In this document: positions 1 to 8,428 of the stretch, piece after piece
How the letters are laid out: every line of letters begins with the position of its first letter
Position numbering within the stretch: position 1 is the first letter of the stretch
Assembly: GCF_900095725.1 (NCBI RefSeq)
Contig: NZ_FMMP01000009.1
Coordinates: 603,497-667,496 of the forward strand
Length of the DNA: 64,000 bases
Direction: 5' to 3'
Origin: Cellulosilyticum sp. I15G10I2
Lineage (GTDB): Bacteria > Bacillota > Clostridia > Lachnospirales > Cellulosilyticaceae
The notes under the pieces: generated by a model
The model's database searches: none
Seen by the model: only the letters and a program-made list of their open reading frames with translations
Told to the model about the DNA's origin: nothing
Translations under genes and position numbers: made by a program

Positions 1-709
1 TATGAGTGTCCAGCTTAAACAGTTCTGCATTCGCCCAAGTATCAGCGCTGTCTATCGCTACATAAATCGGAATATCTCCTATAATTTTTATACCTAAGTC
101 ATTAACATAAGCTTTTAGAGCTCTCCATTGTTTAAAAAACTGATACTGCACAAAAATCCAATACTCAATCTCATCTTTTAATGCTATTTTGTAGGCTTCT
201 AGTGCCTCTTTCTCTCTTAACTTAATAGCGTCATCCCACTCTTGCCAGCTTAAAAGACCCATTTTATTTTTGATCGCCATATACATTGCATAATCCTCAA
301 GCCAAAGCTTATTTTCTGCTTTAAATAGGGCTATTTCTTGCTTTAACATATCTTTGCCATTATGATAAGCTATCCTTAGAATATCAAACCTCTTTTCAAA
401 TAACCTGCCATAATCTACTTCCGTTTCATCTATCCCAAAATCTATATTTTCAAAGTCTTCTTCTTTAAGAAGGCCTTCTTTTTCGAGTAGTTTAAAATCT
501 ATAAAATAGGGGTTGCCTGCATACGCCGAAAAAGCTTGGTAGGGTGAATCTCCATAACCTGTATGTCCTAATGGAAGTATCTGCCAATAGCTTTGACCTG
601 ATGCTTTAAGAAAATCTGCAAATTTATAGGCCTGTTCCCCAAATGTTCCTATCCCATAGTCTTCTGGCAAAGAAGATATATGCATCAAAATCCCACTCGC
701 TCTACTCAT
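1..709 (-). CDS. malQ: 4-alpha-glucanotransferase, N-terminal part (runs off the window)
   Basis: Encodes the first ~236 residues of a GH77 4-alpha-glucanotransferase (amylomaltase), which moves maltodextrin segments between glucans in the cytoplasm and makes chains for phosphorylase. The protein begins MSRASGILMHISSLPEDYGI and contains the GH77 stretch DIPIYVAIDSADTW near the cut. It is a close paralogue of the complete gene at 8418-9914: only 2 of the first ~82 residues differ, and divergence increases further on. Start chosen at the ATG matching the paralogue. It lies 51 bp downstream of the LacI-family gene on the same strand and may be co-transcribed with it. The C-terminal half lies outside the window. 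Family assignment is sure; whether the gene is intact cannot be seen. Confidence 0.93.
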   Translation of the reverse strand, partial: MSRASGILMHISSLPEDYGIGTFGEQAYKFADFLKASGQSYWQILPLGHTGYGDSPYQAFSAYAGNPYFIDFKLLEKEGLLKEEDFENIDFGIDETEVDYGRLFEKRFDILRIAYHNGKDMLKQEIALFKAENKLWLEDYAMYMAIKNKMGLLSWQEWDDAIKLREKEALEAYKIALKDEIEYWIFVQYQFFKQWRALKAYVNDLGIKIIGDIPIYVAIDSADTWANAELFKLDTH

Positions 710-760
710 TATCAGACTCACCTTCTCTCCTCAAATATTATTCCTTAGTGCTAATTTATA

Positions 761-1765
761 TTAAATCTTTTTTGTGCTATTGCCCTCTAGAAGCTCCACA
801 TCTAATACGATATGTTTATTTTGTGATTCACCACTAAGGAGCTCAAATAGCAAATCAACGCTCATCTTCGAGAGTTCATCTTTTGGTTGTTTAACAGTTG
901 TAAGCGTTGGCTCGTAATACTTGGCAACGTCCATGCCATCAAAGCCAACGATAGAAATATCATCTCTGATTCTTAGACCCAAGTTTACAACCGCCTTAGC
1001 TACCCCTATAGCCATCATATCCGATATAGCAAAAATGGCTGTTACTTCTTTATTTTCCTTCAAAAAAGCAGTTGCTCTCTCATAGGCTTTATTGATTTCA
1101 TATTCTCCATATATTAAGTAATGATCTTTTGTCTCAAGCCCATTATCCTCAAGGGCCTTTTTATATCCTTCATATCTTATGACCCCAACACCCAAGTCAT
1201 CCTTGTCACCTAACATAATACATATATTGCGATGTCCATTTTGTATAAGATAATTTGTGGCTTCATAGGCCGCATTATCATCTGCAATACCTATTGTAGA
1301 AAAACTATTCCATGCTTTTTGTGTTTTCATATTCACACATAATAAAACAATAGCTACCTCAAGATCGTCAAAACTCTCTTCTTTTATATCTATAAAGTTG
1401 CCTCCCAAGCAGATAACGCCCTGAAGCTTTTTTTCTTTAATAAATCCAACAAGTGTATCTAAATCATTGGGGTTATTATGATGTTGCAAAATCATCGTAT
1501 AGCCTGCCCCTTCTACACTGGTACTGATATTTTTTAGTATAGCTGAAAAAAACGGATTGAATACCCCTTTTACTAAAATGCCTATGTTTTTCGTATTGGA
1601 TTGTTTGAGTATTCTAGCACTATTATTGGGTACATAGTTGTATTCTTTAATAATCCCGAGTACCTTTTCTCTTGTTTCAGCTTTTACATCTGGATGGTTA
1701 TTTATAACTCTGGATACAGTACTTACCCCTACCCCTGAAATTTTTGCAATATCTGTAATAGTCAT
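761..1765 (-). CDS. LacI/GalR-family repressor, MalR-like
   Basis: Cytoplasmic transcriptional regulator of the LacI family. An N-terminal helix-turn-helix (TITDIAKISGVGVSTVSRVI) with the hinge region is followed by a periplasmic-binding-protein-like effector domain, and the typical FDGMDVAKYYEPTLTTV segment lies near the C-terminus. The start is set at the ATG giving MTITDIAK because an AAGGGGGG ribosome binding site sits about six bases upstream. A longer frame adding MIRGDK is less likely. It is flanked by malQ and a maltodextrin-type ABC importer, so it probably controls these genes through the shared operator-like sequences at 5598 and 9950. This target assignment is inference. It could also be an orthologue of a general CcpA-like regulator, but the context argues for a local maltodextrin role. 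Confidence 0.9.
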   Translation of the reverse strand: MTITDIAKISGVGVSTVSRVINNHPDVKAETREKVLGIIKEYNYVPNNSARILKQSNTKNIGILVKGVFNPFFSAILKNISTSVEGAGYTMILQHHNNPNDLDTLVGFIKEKKLQGVICLGGNFIDIKEESFDDLEVAIVLLCVNMKTQKAWNSFSTIGIADDNAAYEATNYLIQNGHRNICIMLGDKDDLGVGVIRYEGYKKALEDNGLETKDHYLIYGEYEINKAYERATAFLKENKEVTAIFAISDMMAIGVAKAVVNLGLRIRDDISIVGFDGMDVAKYYEPTLTTVKQPKDELSKMSVDLLFELLSGESQNKHIVLDVELLEGNSTKKI

Positions 1766-2014
1766 TTTATCCCCCCTTATCATTTGTTTACATGAATTAT
1801 TTACATGAATTATTAGCCTATTTAATAAGCATCATTCTATCATATAATCTATAAGTAAGATTTCATTTGTTAATACGTCTTAATTTATTTAAATGTATGA
1901 TCTATAAATATAGTTTTCATTTCTGATTCTATTATGATTATTTTAAAAAGTCAATTTATAGCTCGTCTTTAATCATTATAATTTTTTTCCTATGCATTTT
2001 ATATTATTTTTTTA

Positions 2015-2071
2015 TATATAGATTTCACATCTTTAAATTTTAGTTATTCACGATAATAGTGATGTGAAATC
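2015..2071. promoter_or_regulatory. Inverted repeat upstream of the LacI-type gene
   Basis: The 511-bp gap between the importer operon and the repressor gene contains a perfect 11-bp inverted repeat, GATTTCACATC (2021-2031) and GATGTGAAATC (2061-2071). The left arm with its flanks (TATATAGATTTCACATC) recurs upstream of fruK at 10114 and, reversed, upstream of the crp-like gene at 42924. It may be a shared regulator site or promoter element. No gene was seen in the rest of the gap. Confidence 0.4.
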
Positions 2072-2140
2072 ATTCTGTGAAACAACATTATAGTGATGAA
2101 TAACTCAAGTTTATATGTTATTTCTCTATAATTAAACAAA

Positions 2141-2169
2141 GATGACTTCCACTTTACATAGAAATCATC
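2141..2169 (-). terminator. Probable terminator of the ABC importer operon
   Basis: GATGACTTC and GAAATCATC form a nine-pair stem with one mismatch. On the minus strand it is followed by TTTGTTT. It lies about 110 bp after the stop codon of the last permease gene. Moderate support because the stem is imperfect and the U-tract is interrupted. Confidence 0.4.
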
Positions 2170-2276
2170 TCTATTATTTTCTATTTATCACTTTTTTATT
2201 ATATTCCTTTATATTTGATATGATACTCAGTGTTATATTTATACGCTTATGAAGCTTATCCTATGTATAACATAGA

Positions 2277-3101
2277 TTACTTGATTGACCCTTGCATAAC
2301 GCCTTTAATAATATGCTTTTGCATTGCCAAATAAAATATAATAATAGGTAGCATGGCTATGATTAATCCAGCAAGACCTAAATCCCATCTCTTTGAAAAC
2401 TGACCAAAAAAGTAAAACATTTTAAGTGGTATTGTCTGCCACTCTGGTTTATTAATAACAAGTTGTGGAAGAAGAAAATCATTCCATATCCACATAGCAT
2501 TTAATATAGAAACTGTTACTGTGATTGGCTTAAGAAGCGGAAATACTACCCTCCAAAAAATCTGAAATTTATTACAGCCATCTATAACAGCCGCTTCTTC
2601 TATTTCTACGGGTACACTTTTTACAAATCCATGATAAAGTACAACTGAAAGTGGTGCCCCAAATCCTAAATACATAAATATAATGCCCCCAGGATTTAAC
2701 AAATTAAGCTGGCCCATAATTCTTATAAGGGGCAGCATAACTGCTTGAAAAGGAATAAGCAGTGCTGAAGAAAGCAGTAAAAATATAAATGTACTTCCCT
2801 TTGTTTTAGTTCTAACAAGCATCCAAGCTGCCATGGAGGCAAATACTATAATAAGCAGTATTGAAATAACCGTTATAAGCAAAGAATTCATGGCGGATCT
2901 TAAAAAGTTTAGTTTTATAAAAGCTTCTACATAATTATTGAGTGTAAAGTATTTACCCGGCAGCCCTATGACATCAATCAAAAAACCTTTTTGCGTTTTT
3001 AGAGAATTGATAACGGCAAGATAAAATGGAGCTAGAAATAGTGCTGCTGAAAAAATTCCGATAATACCTAATCCAAGTTTACTTGTCTTTTTTTCTACCA
3101 T
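2277..3101 (-). CDS. Sugar ABC transporter permease, MalG type
   Basis: Inner-membrane permease of a carbohydrate-uptake (CUT1) ABC importer. The 274-residue protein has about six hydrophobic segments and the cytoplasmic EAA loop (EEAAVIDGCNKFQIFWRVVFP) that contacts the ATPase, at about residues 165-190. The C-terminus MQKHIIKGVMQGSIK is typical of MalG/GanQ proteins. Its start codon overlaps the stop of the MalF-type gene by one base, showing translational coupling. No ATP-binding protein is encoded here; CUT1 systems of Firmicutes often share an MsmX/UgpC-type ATPase encoded elsewhere. Neighbouring glycogen phosphorylase and malQ suggest maltodextrins as substrate, which is inference. Confidence 0.93.
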   Translation of the reverse strand: MVEKKTSKLGLGIIGIFSAALFLAPFYLAVINSLKTQKGFLIDVIGLPGKYFTLNNYVEAFIKLNFLRSAMNSLLITVISILLIIVFASMAAWMLVRTKTKGSTFIFLLLSSALLIPFQAVMLPLIRIMGQLNLLNPGGIIFMYLGFGAPLSVVLYHGFVKSVPVEIEEAAVIDGCNKFQIFWRVVFPLLKPITVTVSILNAMWIWNDFLLPQLVINKPEWQTIPLKMFYFFGQFSKRWDLGLAGLIIAMLPIIIFYLAMQKHIIKGVMQGSIK

Positions 3102-3967
3102 TACATTTCTACCTCCCTCTTCTTACTCAAATACATTTGTGTTAATGCAACCATCGCCAGTACAATCAAAAAGATAACAGCCTTCGCCTGAGCGAGCCCA
3201 AACGTATTAAATTTAAATGCTGTATTATAGATATTCATAGCTACCATTTGTGTAGCATTACCCGGTCCTCCGCCTGTTAGTGATAAGTTTTGATCATATA
3301 ACTTAAATGAATTGGATAAGGTCAAGAAGATACCTACTGTAAAAGCTGGTGCTACAAGTGGTATGGTAATACCCTTTAGTACTTGCCAATTAGTGGCGCC
3401 ATCTATAGCCGCTGCTTCTAAGACGCTGTCAGGGATGTTTTGTATGCCCGATATGTAAATAACCATCATATACCCTGCCATCTGCCATGTCATAAGAATA
3501 ACGAGTCCCCAGAACCCTGTCGCCTCAGTTGAGAGCCATCCTCTTAAGAATTCTATACCAAACTTTGCACCTATTGCATCAAACCCTTTTGTAAATATAA
3601 ATTGCCATATAAATCCTAGTACTAATCCTCCTATGAGGTTAGGTATAAAGAATGCCCCTCTTAAAAAGTTGCTCCCTTTTAATCCTGAAGTTACAAGAAG
3701 CGCTAGTAAAAAGCCTACTAAGTTGATACTTATGATAGAAACTACCGCAAACTTGGCAGTGAACCAAAAGGTTGTAAAAAATTCTATGTCTTTAAATACT
3801 TTTATGTAGTTTTCAAACCCTACATATTCAATTTTACTAGCTATCCCATTCCAAGATGTAAATGAGTAAGCGATTCCCATTAGCGTAGGTATTACCAGCA
3901 CTACTGTAAAAGCAAATAATATAGGCCCTACAAATATCCAAAACCATTTTTTTGAACCTTTCTGCAT
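3101..3967 (-). CDS. Sugar ABC transporter permease, MalF type
   Basis: Partner permease of the CUT1 importer, 288 residues with about six membrane segments. The conserved EAA loop is EAAAIDGATNWQVLKGITIP, and the SLTGGGPGNATQMVAMNIY segment after it is characteristic of MalF/UgpA-type permeases. An AAGGTGGTGG ribosome binding site precedes the ATG. It sits between the binding-protein gene, from which it is separated by an intercistronic hairpin, and the MalG-type gene. Together the three genes form one importer that brings oligosaccharides, probably maltodextrins, into the cell. It lacks the large periplasmic insertion of enterobacterial MalF, as is usual in Gram-positives. Confidence 0.93.
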   Translation of the reverse strand: MQKGSKKWFWIFVGPILFAFTVVLVIPTLMGIAYSFTSWNGIASKIEYVGFENYIKVFKDIEFFTTFWFTAKFAVVSIISINLVGFLLALLVTSGLKGSNFLRGAFFIPNLIGGLVLGFIWQFIFTKGFDAIGAKFGIEFLRGWLSTEATGFWGLVILMTWQMAGYMMVIYISGIQNIPDSVLEAAAIDGATNWQVLKGITIPLVAPAFTVGIFLTLSNSFKLYDQNLSLTGGGPGNATQMVAMNIYNTAFKFNTFGLAQAKAVIFLIVLAMVALTQMYLSKKREVEM

Positions 3968-3992
3968 ATTACCACCACCTTTATTTTAATAG

Positions 3993-4019
3993 AGTGCATA
4001 GAGAAATCCTCTATGCACT
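3993..4019 (-). promoter_or_regulatory. Intercistronic hairpin between binding protein and permease genes
   Basis: Perfect 11-bp inverted repeat AGTGCATAGAG/CTCTATGCACT with a short loop, in the 77-bp gap after the binding-protein gene. On the minus strand it is not followed by a long U-tract. It could act as a partial terminator or an RNA-end stabiliser that favours expression of the binding protein. A similar arrangement occurs at 24972 in the second importer. Confidence 0.55.
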
Positions 4020-4044
4020 TTTAATCATATTCTTTCTATTTTTT

Positions 4045-5412
4045 CTATTTTCTAGCTTCTGCCCATTTCGCCTTAGACTCAGCTATTACTTCATCCCATG
4101 ACACCTGTCCCGCTAAGTATTTTTGAAGGTTTACACCTAATACATCCATACCCCAAGCTGTTGGATAACCCATAAATACCCATGAAGTTGTTTTGCCTTC
4201 TGCTTGATATCTCATAATGTCTCTTCCTAGAGAGTCTTTTGCTGGATAATTATCATATCCTGTGAATGGTGGAATGAAGAAAAATTTATTAACCACAATG
4301 TCTTTACCTTCATCTGATGTATACAGCCAGCTTAAGAAATCTTTAGCTGCTTGTTTTTCAGAATCTGATTTATCTTTATTAACTGCCCAGTACATTGGTA
4401 CGCCAAGAGGTATTGAATCTCCGCCTACTGGAAGGAACCCAAGATTTTCAGCTACTTCCGGATCAATATTATTGATATCTCCGAATACCCAGTTACCTTG
4501 TTGAATAGCTGCTACGCGCTCTATTCCAAGACCTTGACCTACTTGGGTTGAATAGTCTACCGCATTAAGCTTTTGTGGAGACGCCGCATTTGGTGAGTAT
4601 TTAATCATAAGATCAATATATGCTTGAAAATCAGTGTTATTTTCAAACTTAATCTCTTTTGCATTAAATGCATCAACACCTGTTGGGAATTCTTGATTAA
4701 TAAATATATTTGATGCATGAAGTCCTGTTACCCATGTTTCTTTTCCAGGCAGTTCTACTACGGCTTCTAGTAATGGGAATTTATCTTTTAATTCGCCTGA
4801 TTTAATTTTTGCATCTAAACTTGCAAATGCTGTATCCATTGAAGCTGTATCTTTAATTGTAGATACGTCAATGCCAGCTGCTTCAAAGATCGCTTTGTTA
4901 TAAACAACACCGTAGCCTTCTACTGCTAAAGGCATACCATATGGTTTACCATCTACTGTAACAGCACCAAGTGTCCCGCCCGCTGTACTAACCCATTCTT
5001 GATCTCCTAAGTCTTCTAACTTTTCCATCCAGTCTTCTACATCTTGTGGGCCGCCAACATTATAAATAGTTGGTTCTTGACCCGATTGGAATTTTGCTTT
5101 AAGCGCAGCGCCGTAATCATCTCCGCCGCCAACAGTTGTTAGATTAATTTTAACATTTGGATTGTTTGATGTATAGAGGTCAATTGCTTTTTGTAGTTCT
5201 TCTGCAATTTCTACTTTGAATTGGAATATGTCTAAGGTTACAGATTCACTCGCTTGTGCCTTCGCATCGTCTTTCTTCTCTTCTTTGTTCCCAGCAGCTG
5301 GTGCAGCTTGGCCACCCTCATTTTTTTGTCCTGCACAGCCTGTCATTCCTAGTACCATTGAAGTTGCAAGTGTTACTGTTAATACACCTTTAATCGCTTT
5401 GTTTAGTTTCAT
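4045..5412 (-). CDS. Sugar-binding lipoprotein of ABC importer (maltodextrin-type)
   Basis: Extracellular solute-binding lipoprotein of family 1, 455 residues, which captures the sugar outside the cell and delivers it to the two permeases. The signal peptide MKLNKAIKGVLTVTLATSMV is followed by a lipobox ending MTGC (Cys about residue 26) and then a low-complexity linker rich in Ala, Glu and Lys. The mature part has the usual family-1 layout with hydrophobic blocks such as GKPYGMPLAVEGYGVVYNK. It is the first gene of its operon. The operator-like sequence at 5598-5624 lies about 190 bp upstream, fitting control by the LacI-type repressor. Substrate is inferred from the neighbouring glycogen and maltodextrin enzymes. 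Confidence 0.92.
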   Translation of the reverse strand: MKLNKAIKGVLTVTLATSMVLGMTGCAGQKNEGGQAAPAAGNKEEKKDDAKAQASESVTLDIFQFKVEIAEELQKAIDLYTSNNPNVKINLTTVGGGDDYGAALKAKFQSGQEPTIYNVGGPQDVEDWMEKLEDLGDQEWVSTAGGTLGAVTVDGKPYGMPLAVEGYGVVYNKAIFEAAGIDVSTIKDTASMDTAFASLDAKIKSGELKDKFPLLEAVVELPGKETWVTGLHASNIFINQEFPTGVDAFNAKEIKFENNTDFQAYIDLMIKYSPNAASPQKLNAVDYSTQVGQGLGIERVAAIQQGNWVFGDINNIDPEVAENLGFLPVGGDSIPLGVPMYWAVNKDKSDSEKQAAKDFLSWLYTSDEGKDIVVNKFFFIPPFTGYDNYPAKDSLGRDIMRYQAEGKTTSWVFMGYPTAWGMDVLGVNLQKYLAGQVSWDEVIAESKAKWAEARK

Positions 5413-5597
5413 ATTATATAACCCCCTCTATTTTATTTCTCTTTAATGAATTTATATATTAAATTTGGTACAGGTTTTTAGACCTGCCAAATCAATATTT
5501 AATGCACACCTTAAATTATGTAGTATTCTTAATCGTTCTTGAAATGATAAGTCTATTTTTAGTTAATATGTCCAAAATTATACTTATTCACATTCCC

Positions 5598-5624
5598 GGT
5601 AACCTTATCGGTATCGTTTCCAAT
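5598..5624. promoter_or_regulatory. Operator-like sequence, copy 1 (ABC importer operon)
   Basis: Starts GGTAACCTTATCGGTATCG and continues GTTTCCAAT. It matches the sequence at 9950-9976 upstream of malQ-glgP at nearly every position over 25 bases. The central CGGTATCG is close to a LacI-family palindrome with a central CG-rich core. It is probably the binding site of the adjacent LacI-type repressor; the assignment is inference. Confidence 0.55.
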
Positions 5625-5752
5625 TTCATTCTAATATAACTTTACTAAAAAGTCAACTATATTTTTGCCATTCGAAGTATTTTTTTATTCATTTTATATA
5701 CTCTTTGTATAATAACTCTTCACCCTTTAGGGGCAGATATTTTGGATATTTT

Positions 5753-5806
5753 GGGACAGTTCTCTAATAATCCATATGCTAAAAACCCAAATTAAAGAAC
5801 CGTCCC
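5753..5806. repeat. REP-like hairpin with GGGACAGTTCT ends
   Basis: Arms GGGACAGTTCT (5753-5763) and AGAACCGTCCC (5796-5806) pair at 10 of 11 positions around an AT-rich loop. Sequences of this type are often associated with REP-associated (Y1) transposases in Clostridia. No transposase is present here. It lies in the 652-bp gap between the binding-protein gene and glgP, which holds no convincing gene. Confidence 0.6.
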
Positions 5807-5888
5807 TTATATGTGCCTTATATCTAACCTATATTTCTACTACCCTGATTTTTTATCCTTATATTAGAAAATTACCCTCAATCACTTA

Positions 5889-6066
5889 GCTCTACCGTCA
5901 TTATGGAGAACTGTCCCCATCTCTTTGCTTTGCCGCCATTATTGGAGAAACGTCCCCTTCTCTTTGCTCTGCCGCCATTATTGGAGAACTGTCCCCATCT
6001 CTTTGCTTTGGAGAAACGTCCCCATCATTTTGCTCTACCACCATCATTGGAGAAACGTCCCCAATT
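5889..6066. repeat. 39-bp tandem repeat array next to the glgP stop codon
   Basis: Units begin at 5905, 5944, 5983, 6010 and 6049, each starting GGAGAA[AC]YGTCCCC. Units 1, 2 and 4 are 39 bp. Unit 3 is shortened to 27 bp by loss of the GCCGCCATTATT tail. The last unit is partial and runs to the stop codon of glgP, and a partial unit precedes 5905. The motif is the same REP-like GGGGACRTTTCTCC core as in the hairpin at 5753. Short frames read through the array on the plus strand are repeat artefacts. Confidence 0.85.
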
Positions 6067-8428
6067 ATTGTTTCGTTGCCTTTTGGATGCCCCAGATTTC
6101 TTGTGCGTATTGCATAATGGTTCTGTCACTTGAGAAGATGCCTGAATTTGCGATATTCATGAGGCTCATTTTTGCCCACTCTTTTTGATTTTTATATGAT
6201 GCAAAAACTTTGTCCTGCGCTTCTTTAAAGGCTTTAAAGTCAGCAAGCAAGAAATAGGTATCACCTTCTCTAAGGAGCGATTTATAGAGATCTTCAAATT
6301 CTCCTGTATCACCATCATCAAACGTATCATCTATTAAGCTGTCTATAACACGTTTAAGTTCTGGATCCTCTTCGTAGTATCCCTTGGCATCATAGGTATC
6401 TCCTATTTTCTCAATGTCTTCTACACGAAGTCCAAAAATAAAGTTGTTTTCTTCTTTGCCTTCTCTTACAATCTCTACATTAGCCCCATCATAAGTTCCA
6501 AATGTAAGCGCCCCATTAACCATAAACTTCATATTGCCTGTTCCTGATGCTTCTTTGCCCGCTGTTGAGATTTGTTTAGAAATTTCTGCTGCGGGGAATA
6601 GCTTTTCTCCGTAGGATACTCTATAGTTCTCTACAAAGATTACTTTGATTTTACCGTCAATCGTTTTATCATTATTAACGAGCTTTGCTATCTGTCCTAT
6701 ATATTTAACAATCGCTTTAGCTCTTACATAGCCTGGAAATGCCTTAGCACCAAAAATAAACGTAACTTTAGGCATATCCATACTCGGATTTTCTTTTAAT
6801 CTATAATATAGATCTAAAATATAGAATGCATTAAGTAGCTGACGTTTGTATTCATGCAACCGCTTAATTTGAATATCAAATAATGAATTTGGATCAATAT
6901 CTATGCCTTCATTTTCCTTGATGTAGGCTGCAAGCTGCTCTTTTTTTACCCTTTTGATCTCACTCAGTCTACCCAGTACACCCTCATCATTTACAAACTT
7001 TTCAAGTTCCTTGATTTTAGATAAATCAGTTACCCACTCTTCACTACCTAAGAGCTCCGTAATATAGCCGGATAATTCTTTATTTGCAAGCTTGAGCCAT
7101 CTCCTTGGCGTAATCCCATTCGTTTTATTCTGAAATTTATTTGGATAGAGTTCGTACCAATTACGCAGTTCTGTATCTTTAAGAATATCTGTATGCAGCT
7201 GCGCGACACCATTAACCGCAAAACCAATATAGATTGCAAGATTAGCCATACGTACCTGCCTATTATAAACGATCTTAAAGGCATTGACTTGATCTTGTGT
7301 ATAACGTTTAACTTTAAGTTCTCTCATAAACATCTTATCAATTTCTTTAATAATCACAAGAATTCTAGGAAATAATCTGTCGATAAGTTTAATATCCCAT
7401 TTTTCCAAGGCTTCTGCTAAAATAGTATGATTTGTATAGGCAAATACTGATTTGCTGATAGTCACAGCTTCATCAAAGCTTACATTTTCTTCATCAACTA
7501 AAAGCCTAATAAACTCTGGTATCGCAAGGACTGGATGGGTGTCATTTAGCTGCACTGCATGCAGACTGCTAAAGTTATTAAAGTCTGTACCATGAAGTAA
7601 CTTATGGGTCCTAATCATATCTTTTAAGCTTGCACTTACCATAAAATATTGCTGACGCAGTCTAAGAAGCTTCCCTTCTGTCTTTGAATCATTAGGGTAA
7701 AGTACTCTTGAAATATCCTCAGCTCTATTTTTTACTTTAACTGCCTTATCATATTCTTGTTTATTAAAAAGATCAAAGTCAAAACTTATCAAAGACTCAC
7801 ATTGCCATAATCTAAGGGTATTAATGTTTTTTGAGCCATAACTAATGATTGGGATATCATAAGGAACAGCCTTTACACTATAATCTTTAAACTCTACGGT
7901 TACTGCCTCGTCTTCGCGACGTATACTCCATGGATCGCCATATTTAAGCCAATTATCAATTTCTTCTACCTGAGCACCATCTACTATCTTTTGATTAAAA
8001 AGCCCATTTGAATAACGAATCCCATACCCTTGAAGCGGTAGATTCATTGTAGCTCCTGAATCCATAAAGCAGGCAGCAAGACGTCCAAGTCCGCCATTTC
8101 CAAGCCCTGCATCTTCTTCGATTTCTTCGATCTTGTTAATGTTTAAGTTGAACTCTTCAAGTAATCCTTTAACTTCATCATAGGCACCCATACTTATTAA
8201 GTTATTGCCTAGGGCACGCCCCATAAGGTATTCGGCAGATAGATAATACGCCTTTTTCCCTTGATTATAAAGGTTTTTGGTATCATACCAGTCATCTGCT
8301 ACTTGTTCTAAAAGCGCAAGTGATAAGGCATTAAAAACTTCATATTCACGAGCCTCACCAAGGGGTTTACCATACTTCACTTTACAATGTTTAATCATAC
8401 TGTTTTTTAAGTCTTCCCTATTTATCAT
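6065..8428 (-). CDS. glgP: Glycogen/maltodextrin phosphorylase (GT35)
   Basis: Cytoplasmic, pyridoxal-phosphate-dependent alpha-glucan phosphorylase that releases glucose 1-phosphate from glycogen or maltodextrins. At 787 residues it has the usual family length. Visible motifs are GLGNGGLGRLAACF near residue 105, the RLHEYKRQLLN block near residue 525, and the cofactor-binding EASGTGNMKFMVNGALT segment near residue 630, whose Lys carries the PLP. The start ATG lies inside the end of malQ: the genes overlap by 11 bp, so translation is coupled. Together malQ and glgP form a maltodextrin/glycogen breakdown pair. The stop codon abuts the 39-bp tandem repeat array, so any terminator must lie within or beyond that array. 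Confidence 0.97.
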   Translation of the reverse strand: MINREDLKNSMIKHCKVKYGKPLGEAREYEVFNALSLALLEQVADDWYDTKNLYNQGKKAYYLSAEYLMGRALGNNLISMGAYDEVKGLLEEFNLNINKIEEIEEDAGLGNGGLGRLAACFMDSGATMNLPLQGYGIRYSNGLFNQKIVDGAQVEEIDNWLKYGDPWSIRREDEAVTVEFKDYSVKAVPYDIPIISYGSKNINTLRLWQCESLISFDFDLFNKQEYDKAVKVKNRAEDISRVLYPNDSKTEGKLLRLRQQYFMVSASLKDMIRTHKLLHGTDFNNFSSLHAVQLNDTHPVLAIPEFIRLLVDEENVSFDEAVTISKSVFAYTNHTILAEALEKWDIKLIDRLFPRILVIIKEIDKMFMRELKVKRYTQDQVNAFKIVYNRQVRMANLAIYIGFAVNGVAQLHTDILKDTELRNWYELYPNKFQNKTNGITPRRWLKLANKELSGYITELLGSEEWVTDLSKIKELEKFVNDEGVLGRLSEIKRVKKEQLAAYIKENEGIDIDPNSLFDIQIKRLHEYKRQLLNAFYILDLYYRLKENPSMDMPKVTFIFGAKAFPGYVRAKAIVKYIGQIAKLVNNDKTIDGKIKVIFVENYRVSYGEKLFPAAEISKQISTAGKEASGTGNMKFMVNGALTFGTYDGANVEIVREGKEENNFIFGLRVEDIEKIGDTYDAKGYYEEDPELKRVIDSLIDDTFDDGDTGEFEDLYKSLLREGDTYFLLADFKAFKEAQDKVFASYKNQKEWAKMSLMNIANSGIFSSDRTIMQYAQEIWGIQKATKQ

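Noticed and set aside
643..837. 64-residue plus-strand frame
   Set aside because: Antisense to the malQ start and the LacI gene end, no ribosome binding site, low-complexity composition.
5889..6066. Tandem repeats considered as a CRISPR array
   Set aside because: Units are contiguous, with no unique spacers, and no cas genes are present.
5903..6188. Two overlapping plus-strand frames rich in repeated LFALPPLLE-type and RNVP-type units
   Set aside because: They are translations of the 39-bp non-coding tandem repeats and run antisense into glgP.
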